From contig JACCXR010000197.1 in NCBI GenBank assembly GCA_013696915.1, positions 1 to 6,811 on the forward strand: 6,811 nt of DNA. The letters run 5' to 3'. How positions within the stretch are numbered: position 1 is the stretch's first letter; every line of letters starts with the position of its first letter. Positions 1-5,846 of this stretch are shown here, piece by piece. This stretch comes from Euzebyaceae bacterium (GTDB taxonomy: Bacteria > Actinomycetota > Nitriliruptoria > Euzebyales > Egibacteraceae). The notes beneath the pieces are model-generated. The model made no database searches. It had not been told where the DNA came from and was given only the letters and a program-made list of their open reading frames with translations. Both the position numbers and the translations under genes were made by a program.

Positions 1-1
1 G

Positions 2-793
2 GACGGCGCCGAGCCCGAGGGGGCGCCCGACGCGGCGCCTGACGCCGCGCCCGACGCGGCGCCGGTCGCGCTCCCGTCGGCGCCGGCCGCGCCCGGGGAC
101 CGGATCATCAAGGAGGGCACGATGACCGTCGAGGTCGCGGCGGACGGCTTCGACGCGGCCTATCGCGCCGTCATCGAGCGGGCGCGGAGCCTGAACGGCA
201 CGGTCGTCTCCAGCTCGACCCGCAGCGACGAGCAGGGGACGTTCGGCTCGATCACCGTGCGCGTCCCGGTCGCGAACTACGAAGACCTCCTGGCCGGCAT
301 CGGCGACATCGGCGAGGTCCGCAGCCGCGACGTCACCTCCCAGGACGTCACCGCCGAGTACGTCGACCTTGAGTCCCGCCTGCGGCATCTGCAGGCGCAG
401 GAGGCCTTCTACCTGGCGCTGCTCGACCGGGCGCAGGCCATCCCCGACGCCATCGCCGTCCAGCAGCAACTCGACAGCCTCCAGTCCCAAGTCGAGCAGA
501 TCAAGGGCCGGCTGCAGCTGCTGACGGACCGCACGTCCTTCTCGACGCTCACCGTGGAGCTCGTGGAGCCGGGCGCCCCCGCCCACCTGACCGCCGAGGA
601 CGACGCGGCCGCGCGGCCCAGCCTCGCCCGGTCCTGGGCCACCGCTCGCGACGCGTTCGTCAACGTCGTCGGCGCCCTGCTGGTGGGCGCCCTGTTCCTG
701 GCGCCGCTGCTCGTCCCCGTCGGTCTCGGCCTGCTCGTGTGGCGGGCCACCCGGCGCCGCCCCGCCTCGGCCGCCGCCGCGGCAGCGGAGTGA
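2..793 (+). CDS. DUF4349 domain membrane-anchored protein, 5'-truncated by window edge
   Basis: The reading frame is open from base 2 to the TGA at 791-793, giving 263 visible residues. The ATG at 122 is almost certainly internal, because the preceding residues GDRIIKEGT lead straight into the typical first strand of DUF4349 (IIKxGTMTVEV). A low-complexity Ala/Pro/Asp linker (residues about 8-30) precedes the domain. Next come the alpha/beta region with GSITVRVPVANYEDLL and the family-like stretch SQDVTAEYVDLESRL (about 113-127). A predicted coiled-coil of about 60 residues follows, then strand FSTLTVELVEP. Near the C-terminus is a hydrophobic membrane segment (about 222-246, NVVGALLVGALFLAPLLVPVG) followed by a basic WRATRRR stop-transfer tail. 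Family members usually begin with a lipoprotein or secretion signal, which would lie outside the window. The domain is therefore probably extracytoplasmic, anchored by the C-terminal helix. The molecular function of DUF4349 is unknown. The gene converges on the glycan block and shows no functional link to it. Confidence 0.9.
   Translation, partial: DGAEPEGAPDAAPDAAPDAAPVALPSAPAAPGDRIIKEGTMTVEVAADGFDAAYRAVIERARSLNGTVVSSSTRSDEQGTFGSITVRVPVANYEDLLAGIGDIGEVRSRDVTSQDVTAEYVDLESRLRHLQAQEAFYLALLDRAQAIPDAIAVQQQLDSLQSQVEQIKGRLQLLTDRTSFSTLTVELVEPGAPAHLTAEDDAAARPSLARSWATARDAFVNVVGALLVGALFLAPLLVPVGLGLLVWRATRRRPASAAAAAAE
23..70 (+). repeat. Four tandem 12-bp units encoding an Ala-Pro-Asp-Ala linker
   Basis: Four consecutive 12-bp units (23-34, 35-46, 47-58, 59-70) lie in frame in the DUF4349 gene. 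Units 1 and 3 are identical (GCGCCCGACGCG), unit 2 differs at two positions, and unit 4 is diverged (GCGCCGGTCGCG). They encode APDA three times and then APVA. This looks like a slippage-prone flexible linker between the N-terminal export/anchor region, outside the window, and the folded domain. Confidence 0.75.
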
Positions 794-794
794 A

Positions 795-817
795 GGCCTG
801 GCTCCCCGGGGAGGGCC
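795..817. terminator. Bulged stem-loop between convergent genes, possible shared terminator
   Basis: In the 59-bp gap between the convergent stop codons, GGCC (795-798) can pair with GGCC (814-817). CTCC (802-805) can pair with GGAG (810-813) around a CCGG loop, leaving a 3-nt bulge. The core is the 12-bp palindrome CTCCCCGGGGAG (802-813). No T-tract follows on either strand, so intrinsic termination is uncertain. Its position between two converging genes is the main argument. Confidence 0.3.
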
Positions 818-852
818 GGTCAGCCACGGTCTGCCCCCCCTGGGAGAGCTGG

Positions 853-1923
853 TCAGCCGCGGCGGGTCCAGCCGGGTACCACCCACCCGGGATCGGCGAG
901 CGCGAGCCGGGCCTGCAGGCCCGCGACCGTCGACTCCGCCCCGCGGTTGCGATTGACCCCGTCGGCGGTCAGGCCGTCGAAGCAGGCGCCCGTCGCCGGG
1001 TCGAACAGCGGCACGCCGAGACGGTTGCGACCGCTGAACCACGCCGCGGCGGTCTCGGCCGCCGCGCGGTAGGCCGCGCCGCCGAGGACGGCCTCGGCGG
1101 CGACGCAGACCTCCACCATCGCCGCGGCGTCGACCGGCTGCTGGTCGAAGGCGGGCCGCGTCCCGCCGCGGGGGTACCAGCCGGCGTTGCCGACGACGTC
1201 GAGGCGGCCGTCGCAGGTCAGCTCGGCCAGCAGGAAGTCCAGGGTCGTGCGGCCGACCCCGGCGAACTCCTCGGAGCCGCGGGCGGCCGCGGCCAGCAGC
1301 ATGGCGAGGGGCAGCCGGGCGTTGTCATAGGTGAGGACCGGCTCGAACCACTCCCAGCCGGGCCCGCGATGCTCGGCTTGGCATCCGGCCAGGCGGCGGG
1401 CGACCCCGTCGATGTCCTCGGCGTGACCGCCGACGGCCGCCTCGAGCCAGCACAGCCCGATCAGGGATTGCGCCAGCGCCCTGGGGTGGTAGAGCGACGG
1501 GACGCGGGTCAGGGCGGGCGCGACGAGCGCCGCGGCCGTGTCCCGCATGCCGCCGTCGAACCCCCGCGCGACCGTGTACGCCAGCGCCGCGACCGCCCGG
1601 CCGTGCGACTCCTCGCTGCCGACCTCGTCGAGCCAGCGCCGGTCGTAGGCCATGACATTGTGGAACCGCCCAGGTTGCTCGGGGCTGCGCGCGCCGAGGA
1701 CGAACTGCAGGTAGCGCTCGGCGAGGTCGCTGCCCGCTGAGCCCGCGTGGGCGAGACCGATCGCGAGCGCGAGACCGCGGGCGTTGTCGTCGAGGGTGTA
1801 CCCGTGGTGCGGGTCCGGGACGTCGTGGACGGCGTGCTGCAGCAGCCCGGTGTCGTCGGTCAGTCGCCGCAGGTGCGCCAGCGAGGGGAGGCCGGCCCGG
1901 CGCTCCGCGGTCCCGGCGGTCAC
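853..1923 (-). CDS. Predicted alpha/alpha-toroid (six-hairpin glycosidase-like) protein with HGYTxDDNAR motif
   Basis: This 356-residue protein starts at GTG 1923 and stops at TGA 855-853. It is rich in Ala/Leu helices with regularly spaced conserved-looking loops, as expected of an alpha/alpha-barrel. Visible motifs are LTDDTGLLQHA (21-31), HGYTLDDNARGL (40-51), FHNVMAYDRRW (87-97) followed by SHGRA (106-110), WEWFEPVLTYDNARLP (190-205), QQPVDAAAM (261-269), and FDGLTADGVNRNRGAEST (315-332). Asp45, Asp46, Asp200 and Glu330 are candidate acidic active-site residues; this is inference. From memory, the pattern belongs to a poorly characterised family found beside, or fused to, GT4 glycosyltransferases and often misannotated as 'glycosyltransferase'. 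There is no signal peptide, so it is probably cytoplasmic. It is the last gene of the minus-strand block, 55 nt after the preceding stop. The start is supported because homologous-looking sequence begins only about 14 residues in, but no good ribosome binding site precedes it. Enzymatic activity is unknown; a glycoside hydrolase or processing role is plausible. Confidence 0.8.
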   Translation of the reverse strand: MTAGTAERRAGLPSLAHLRRLTDDTGLLQHAVHDVPDPHHGYTLDDNARGLALAIGLAHAGSAGSDLAERYLQFVLGARSPEQPGRFHNVMAYDRRWLDEVGSEESHGRAVAALAYTVARGFDGGMRDTAAALVAPALTRVPSLYHPRALAQSLIGLCWLEAAVGGHAEDIDGVARRLAGCQAEHRGPGWEWFEPVLTYDNARLPLAMLLAAAARGSEEFAGVGRTTLDFLLAELTCDGRLDVVGNAGWYPRGGTRPAFDQQPVDAAAMVEVCVAAEAVLGGAAYRAAAETAAAWFSGRNRLGVPLFDPATGACFDGLTADGVNRNRGAESTVAGLQARLALADPGWVVPGWTRRG

Positions 1924-1993
1924 GCGATCCGCTGCCCACCGCCGGTGGGGCGCTCCGGGGACCCGGCGGTCCCGGTGGTCACGCGATCCGCTG
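1891..1993. repeat. Imperfect tandem duplication at the GT4/toroid gene junction
   Basis: Two copies, 1891-1934 and 1941-1993, align along their length. The last 24 bases of each (1911-1934 and 1970-1993) differ at a single position (C1917 versus T1976). The second copy contains a 9-bp extra segment (1961-1969), and a few substitutions lie in the outer part. Each copy contains GCGTGACC on the minus strand. In one copy its TGA is the stop of the second GT4 gene; in the other its GTG is the start of the toroid gene. The copies are offset by 59 bp, which is not a multiple of three. Confidence 0.85.
1920..1982 (-). other. 20-codon mini-frame bridging the second GT4 gene and the toroid gene
   Basis: A GTG at 1982-1980 overlaps the TGA stop of the upstream GT4 gene (1981-1979) in the arrangement GTGA. 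The frame runs 20 codons to a TGA at 1922-1920, which again overlaps the GTG start of the toroid gene (1923-1921) as GTGA. The peptide begins VTTGTAGSPER, resembling the toroid protein's VTAGTAERR, and ends in GQRIA, exactly like the end of the GT4 protein. It is most simply a by-product of the tandem duplication. It could still pass ribosomes from one gene to the next by stop/start coupling. There is no evidence that the peptide itself has a function. Confidence 0.4.
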
Positions 1994-3166
1994 GCCCCTG
2001 GCCGGTGCGGCCAGGCGCGCGAAGAGCCGGCGGTAGGCGGCCGCGACGTTCGGCCACTCCATCTCGCGGCTGGCCTCGTACGCCCGCCGCTCCATCCCCG
2101 CGAGCGCCGGCCGGTCGCCGAGCAGCCGGAGGAGCTTGCGGGTGATCGCGTCGGAGTCGCGGAACGGCACGAGCTCCCCGCGCCCGCCGGACAGCAGTTC
2201 CCGGGCGTAGCGGAACTGGGTGGCGACGACGGCCTTCCCCGAGCCGACGGCGTACGCCAGCGTGCCGCTGACGATCTGCTCCGGGTCCAGGTACGGCATG
2301 AGGTAGACGTCGGTGGCGAGCAGCCACCGGACCAACTCGTCCTGGTCGAGGTAGCGGGCGTCGAAGCGGACGTGCCGCTCGAGCCCCAGTTCGGCGACGA
2401 GGCCCTGGAGCGACTCGCGGTACTCCTCGCCGGCGTGCCGCAGCTGGCCGGGGTGGGTCTGCCCCAGCACGACGTAGAGCAGGTCGGGGTGGGCGCGGAC
2501 GACCTCGGGCAGCGCCCGGATGACGTGCTCGATGCCCTTGCTCGGTCCGATCAGCCCGAACGTCGACAGGACGGTCCGTCCGGACAGCCCCAGGGCGGCC
2601 TTCGTCCTGCGCCGCGAGCCGCGGGTGCGCTTGACGGTCGGGATCCCGTGGGGGATGTAGTGGACCTTCGCCGGGTCGACGCCGTAGACGTCGGCGAGCA
2701 GCGGGATCGCGGCCCTGGCGAGCACCACGGTGGCAGCGCTGGAGTCGCACAGGGCACGCGTGAGCTGCCGAAGATGGCCCGAGGGCGCGCCGAGCACCGT
2801 GTGCAGCGTGACCACCGCCGGCGTGACCAGCCGATCGAGGAGGCGAAGCAGCAGCTCGCCGTCGTGGCCGCCGAAGAGGCCGAACTCGTGCTGGATGGAC
2901 AGGACGTCCGCCCCGGCCCGGTCCAGCGCGGTCGCCAGGTGGTCGTAGCTGCGGGGGTCGTCCTGGTCCAGCCGCCAGCGGACGTCCGGGCCGTAGCGGC
3001 GGACGGCGCCGGGCTCGTCGATGGCCGCGACCCCCCTGGTGGCGTGACCGCCCGCGCTCAGCGCGTGGAAAAGGTCCCGCGTGAACGTGGCGATGCCGCA
3101 CTCCCGTGGCGGGAAGCTGCCCAGGAGCGCGACGACGGGCTCGATTCCCGCGGGCACCGCTGACAT
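1979..3166 (-). CDS. GT4-type glycosyltransferase, PPRxCGIATFT subfamily
   Basis: This protein has 395 residues and the two-domain GT-B fold expected of family GT4, whose members are retaining transferases using nucleotide sugars. The N-terminal domain carries GSFPPRECGIATFTRDL (16-32), the acceptor-side motif QHEFGLFGGHDGE (92-104) and LHTVLG (121-126). The domain boundary is near YIPHGIP (170-176). The C-terminal donor domain has FGLIGPSKGIEHVIRAL (203-219) and DPEQIVSGTLAYAVGSGKAVV (294-314). It ends with a helix REMEWPNVAAAYRRLF (367-382). In the usual EX7E site the first Glu is E296 but the second position is Ala304. I chose ATG 3166 because a strong ribosome binding site (GAGGGGGAG) lies 6 nt upstream and homology-like sequence begins soon after. 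The in-frame ATG at 3217 would add 17 residues with no support. No signal peptide or membrane helix is seen, so it is probably cytoplasmic. Donor and acceptor are unknown; GDP-mannose is an inference from the GH130 neighbour. Confidence 0.87.
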   Translation of the reverse strand: MSAVPAGIEPVVALLGSFPPRECGIATFTRDLFHALSAGGHATRGVAAIDEPGAVRRYGPDVRWRLDQDDPRSYDHLATALDRAGADVLSIQHEFGLFGGHDGELLLRLLDRLVTPAVVTLHTVLGAPSGHLRQLTRALCDSSAATVVLARAAIPLLADVYGVDPAKVHYIPHGIPTVKRTRGSRRRTKAALGLSGRTVLSTFGLIGPSKGIEHVIRALPEVVRAHPDLLYVVLGQTHPGQLRHAGEEYRESLQGLVAELGLERHVRFDARYLDQDELVRWLLATDVYLMPYLDPEQIVSGTLAYAVGSGKAVVATQFRYARELLSGGRGELVPFRDSDAITRKLLRLLGDRPALAGMERRAYEASREMEWPNVAAAYRRLFARLAAPARGQRIA

Positions 3167-3172
3167 GGCCGT

Positions 3173-3181
3173 CTCCCCCTC
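3173..3181 (-). promoter_or_regulatory. Strong ribosome binding site for the second GT4 gene
   Basis: The minus strand reads GAGGGGGAG, then 6 nt, then ATG (3166-3164). It is the best Shine-Dalgarno match in the minus-strand block. It decides the start against the ATG 51 nt upstream, and it suggests this gene is translated independently of the preceding one. Confidence 0.7.
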
Positions 3182-3262
3182 GTCGATGCCGCCGGGCTTC
3201 TTGGGCCATCCCACCATTCCCCGAAACGACCGGCGATGAACGACGGCGACCGAGCAGATCGA

Positions 3263-3287
3263 CCCCCGACCGCGGCGAGGTCGGGGG
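3263..3287 (-). promoter_or_regulatory. Perfect 9-bp stem-loop between the two GT4 genes
   Basis: CCCCCGACC (3263-3271) and GGTCGGGGG (3279-3287) are exact reverse complements around a 7-nt loop. On the minus-strand transcript the hairpin begins 8 nt after the TGA of the first GT4 gene (3298-3296). The following RNA is not U-rich, so it is not a canonical intrinsic terminator. It may cause partial termination, protect the upstream RNA from 3' decay, or mark a processing site. The remaining 96 nt to the next start show no convincing promoter. Confidence 0.5.
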
Positions 3288-3295
3288 GCGGCGGG

Positions 3296-4321
3296 TCAGC
3301 CCAGGATGAAGTTGTAGCAGTGTTCGTACCCGGTGACCATCTGGGCGGAGCTGAAGCGCTCCGCGACGTGGCGCCGGCATGCCGCCCGGTCGATCTCGCC
3401 GAGCCGGCCGATCGCCGCGACCGCCGAGGCGACGTCGTCGACGACGAAGCCGGTCTCCCCGCCCCGCACGACCTCGGGCACAGACCCGCGACGCGTGCCG
3501 ACGACCGGCGTGCCGCACGCCATCGCCTCGGTCATCGTCAGCCCGAAGGCCTCGTGGTACTGCACCAGGTGGAGGAACCCGGCGGCGCCGGCCAGCAGCG
3601 GCCCCTTCTCTGCGTGGGTGACCGGACCGACGAAGTCGACGCGACCGGGGGCGAGGTGGGGGCGGACCTGCGCGTCGAAGTAGGCGGCGTCGCCGTCGGG
3701 CACGATCCCGGCGAGCACCAGCGGCATGCCCGCCGCCGCCGCCGCCTCGATCGCCAGGTGGATGCCCTTGTCCGGCGACATCCGCCCGATGCACACCAGG
3801 TAGTCGCCCGGCCCGGCGCCGAACGGGAAGTCGTCGACCGCGATGCCGTTGAACACGGTCGCCACGTACCGCAGGTCTGGGCACAGCTGGCGCTCCGCGT
3901 CGGTGATCGAGACGTACGGCCGGTCGCGGTGCTGCCGGTAGACGATCCGGCTGCCCTCCTCGGCCGCGGAGCCGTGTAGCGTCGTCAGCATCGGCGTGGC
4001 GACCGCGGCCCCGAAGGGGACCGCGAAGCAGCCGGCGTGGTTGTGGAGCACGTCGAACTCCCCGGCGCGCGCGAACGCCGCCGCGACGTGGAGCGTCTCG
4101 TACTCCCGCGAGTGGCGGGCGAGCTCCGCGTCCTCCGACAGGGGGCGTGGCACGACGCTGCGCAGCCGCGCCCCGGTCGACGAGTCGCCGGTCGCGAACA
4201 GGGTGACGTCGTGACCCCGCTCGGCCAGGCCGTCCGCGAGGTTGCCGGCGACCTGCTCCCACCCCCCGTAGGTCCGCGGCGGCACCCGCCACGAGATCGG
4301 GCCGAGGATGCCGACGCGCAC
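3296..4321 (-). CDS. GT4-type glycosyltransferase, first of two in the block
   Basis: This 341-residue GT-B glycosyltransferase of family GT4 starts at GTG 4321 and stops at TGA 3298-3296. The N-terminal domain opens with VGILGPISWRVPPRTYGGWE (3-22), containing the usual glycine-rich loop. It continues with LAERGHDVTLFATGDS (32-47), VLHNHAG (91-97), TTLHGS (113-118) and the linker-region motif VFNGIAVDDFP (156-166). The donor-binding domain begins with DYLVCIGRMSPDKGIHLAIEAA (173-194). It contains VDFVGPVTHAEK (228-239) and the full EX7E motif (E257 and E265 in HEAFGLTMTEAMACGTPVV), followed by GSVPEVVRGGETGFVVDD. Retaining transfer from a nucleotide sugar is expected, although neither sugar nor acceptor can be read from sequence. 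There is no signal peptide. The start lies 4 nt after the GH130 stop codon with no well-spaced ribosome binding site of its own, so it is probably translationally coupled to GH130. Confidence 0.9.
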   Translation of the reverse strand: MRVGILGPISWRVPPRTYGGWEQVAGNLADGLAERGHDVTLFATGDSSTGARLRSVVPRPLSEDAELARHSREYETLHVAAAFARAGEFDVLHNHAGCFAVPFGAAVATPMLTTLHGSAAEEGSRIVYRQHRDRPYVSITDAERQLCPDLRYVATVFNGIAVDDFPFGAGPGDYLVCIGRMSPDKGIHLAIEAAAAAGMPLVLAGIVPDGDAAYFDAQVRPHLAPGRVDFVGPVTHAEKGPLLAGAAGFLHLVQYHEAFGLTMTEAMACGTPVVGTRRGSVPEVVRGGETGFVVDDVASAVAAIGRLGEIDRAACRRHVAERFSSAQMVTGYEHCYNFILG

Positions 4322-4325
4322 GCCC

Positions 4326-5807
4326 TCAGCGCACCGGGTGGTCGAGCAGGGCGCCGAGCAGGTCGGCCATCGGCGCCAGCGCGATGCCGACGCCCGCGTC
4401 GGAGAACCCGTACGGCAGGACGAGGGTGTCGTCGTGGAGCATCGCGCCGCAGGAGTAGACGACGTTGGGCACGTACCCCTCGCGCTCCCACTCGTCCGCG
4501 ACGAGGATCGGCTCTGGCAGGTCGGCGATGACCCGTCGGGGATCGTCGAGGTCGAGGAGGATCACCCCGATCGTGTACTGGCGCATGGGGCCGACCCCGT
4601 GGGTCAGGACGAGCCAGCCCGCCTCCGTCTCGATCGGCGAGCCGCAGTTGCCGATCTGCATGAGCTCCCACGGCCACACGGGCACCCGCAGCTGCTCGCG
4701 CGAGTTCCAGAACCGCACGTTGTCGGAGAACATGATGTCGATGTTCTCCCGGTCGTAGCGCGACAGGGCGGCGTACCGCCCGTCGATGCGACGAGGGAAG
4801 AGCGCCATGCCCTTGTTGAAGGCGCAGCTGCCGTTCAGCGTCGCGATGCGGAACGACGAGAAGTCCCGCGTCTCGATCAGCTGCGGGAGGATCTTGTAGC
4901 CGTCGAAGGCGGTGTAGGTGGCGTAGTAGGTGGTCGAGCCGTCGTCGTCGGTGAAGCGCACGAAGCGCGCGTCCTCCATCCCCTTGCTCTCGCTCGGCCC
5001 GATCGGGAAGATCACGCGCTCCGACACGTCGGTGCCGTCGCCGAAGCCGACGCGGTAGTTGGACATCGCCAGCCAGCGGATGAACTCGACGGTCTTGTAC
5101 GCCAGCACCGGGGAGACGCCGTCGTCGGACAACAGCTCCAGGGACTGCTCGAGCTCCGGAAGGGTGAAGCCGTCGCCGAGCGGGTCGAGGACGCGCGCGG
5201 CGATCTCGTTGTCCGCCCCGAGCTCGCGAAGCTTGGCGCCGAACAGGTGCTTGTCGTACCCCAGCGTCTGCAGCGACCCGAGCGTCGCGTACCGGCTCAC
5301 CGGGTCGAGCGTCACCTCCGACGCGCCCCTGACGACGCCGGAGCGGAACTCGATCGACGAGATGTGTCCCTCCCCGACGGCGCGGAGGCTCATGACGAAG
5401 CGCTGCTCGCCCGGCGCGAGGCCGGTCTGATCTGGTGCGGGCACCATCGACGGGTTCAACAGGGCGGCGGCCTGGATCGAGAACTCGTGGGTGACGTAGG
5501 CGCCGATCAGCAGGCGGCTCTCGGTGGAGGGCTCGACCCCGTCGGGGACGTGGTGCGCGACCCGCTGGTAGTGCCGCTCGAGGATGGTGGCGTAGTCCCG
5601 ATGCCGCTTGGAGAACTCCGCCAGCAGGCCACGCGCCCGCATCGCCCGGTCGTCCTCCGGCAGTTCGAGGATGCGGCGGACGAGCCGCCGGACGCGCGGC
5701 TCCCGACTCTCGACGAGCTCCTCCGACGGCTCGTAATACTTCGCGATGACGCGGCGGGGGTCCGGTTCCAGGCGGTGGGGGGTGCGCAGGACGGCGGGGG
5801 GCCGCAT
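4326..5807 (-). CDS. Glycoside hydrolase family 130 protein, long (about 490 aa) clade; beta-mannoside hydrolase or phosphorylase
   Basis: With ATG 5807 the protein has 493 residues. GH130 enzymes are five-bladed beta-propellers that hydrolyse or phosphorolyse beta-mannosides. Motifs include LEPDPRRVIAKYYEP (13-27), an extra helical region (about 30-90), THEFSIQAAALLNPS (106-120), GMEDARF (276-282) matching the GH130 'G-x-E-D-x-R' signature, YATYTAFDG (295-303), NKGMALFPRRIDGRYAALSR (331-350), NCGSPIETEAGWLVLTHG (387-404) and EGYVPNVVYSCGAM (443-456). The pattern fits the long clade that, from memory, includes characterised Bacteroides beta-1,2-mannosidases rather than the shorter phosphorylases. 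One hint is LSR (348-350), where phosphorylases often have LHR. No signal peptide is present. The alternative starts GTG 5837 and ATG 5819 are possible. I prefer 5807 because AGGAG lies 12 nt upstream and homology-like sequence starts directly; ATG 5819 directly abuts that AGGAG. This is the first gene of the block, with a candidate promoter just upstream. Confidence 0.88.
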   Translation of the reverse strand: MRPPAVLRTPHRLEPDPRRVIAKYYEPSEELVESREPRVRRLVRRILELPEDDRAMRARGLLAEFSKRHRDYATILERHYQRVAHHVPDGVEPSTESRLLIGAYVTHEFSIQAAALLNPSMVPAPDQTGLAPGEQRFVMSLRAVGEGHISSIEFRSGVVRGASEVTLDPVSRYATLGSLQTLGYDKHLFGAKLRELGADNEIAARVLDPLGDGFTLPELEQSLELLSDDGVSPVLAYKTVEFIRWLAMSNYRVGFGDGTDVSERVIFPIGPSESKGMEDARFVRFTDDDGSTTYYATYTAFDGYKILPQLIETRDFSSFRIATLNGSCAFNKGMALFPRRIDGRYAALSRYDRENIDIMFSDNVRFWNSREQLRVPVWPWELMQIGNCGSPIETEAGWLVLTHGVGPMRQYTIGVILLDLDDPRRVIADLPEPILVADEWEREGYVPNVVYSCGAMLHDDTLVLPYGFSDAGVGIALAPMADLLGALLDHPVR

Positions 5808-5819
5808 CCGGGTGGTCAT

Positions 5820-5824
5820 CTCCT
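5820..5824 (-). promoter_or_regulatory. Likely ribosome binding site for the GH130 gene
   Basis: The minus strand has AGGAG 12 nt before ATG 5807 and immediately before ATG 5819. The spacing is long for 5807 but impossible for 5819. For 5819 only a weaker GGA further upstream could serve. GTG 5837 has no recognisable site. Confidence 0.45.
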
Positions 5825-5846
5825 GTGTCCGCTGCACGCGCCGCGC

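Noticed and set aside
122..124. ATG 122 as the start of the DUF4349 gene
   Set aside because: The frame is open upstream to the window edge and encodes a linker plus RIIKEGT, which forms the start of the conserved domain. No signal sequence follows ATG 122, although the protein should be exported.
739..3163. Long plus-strand open frames (739-1740, 1784-3163) opposite the toroid and second GT4 genes
   Set aside because: They lie antisense to genes with clear family motifs, are rich in Arg, Gly, Asp and Val as expected of antisense frames, and have no recognisable motifs.
3167..3217. ATG 3217 as the start of the second GT4 gene
   Set aside because: The 17 extra residues do not resemble the family's N-terminus, while ATG 3166 has a strong ribosome binding site at ideal spacing.
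1920..4292. A 790-codon open frame on the minus strand through both GT4 genes
   Set aside because: It is Arg/Pro/Ala-rich low-complexity sequence in a shifted frame over two well-supported GT4 genes. High GC removes stop codons from the alternative frame. Only its last 20 codons, at the duplicated junction, are of possible interest.
5835..5837. GTG 5837 as the start of the GH130 gene
   Set aside because: No ribosome binding site precedes it and it lies only a few bases from the predicted transcription start. AGGAG lies downstream of it and serves a later ATG better.
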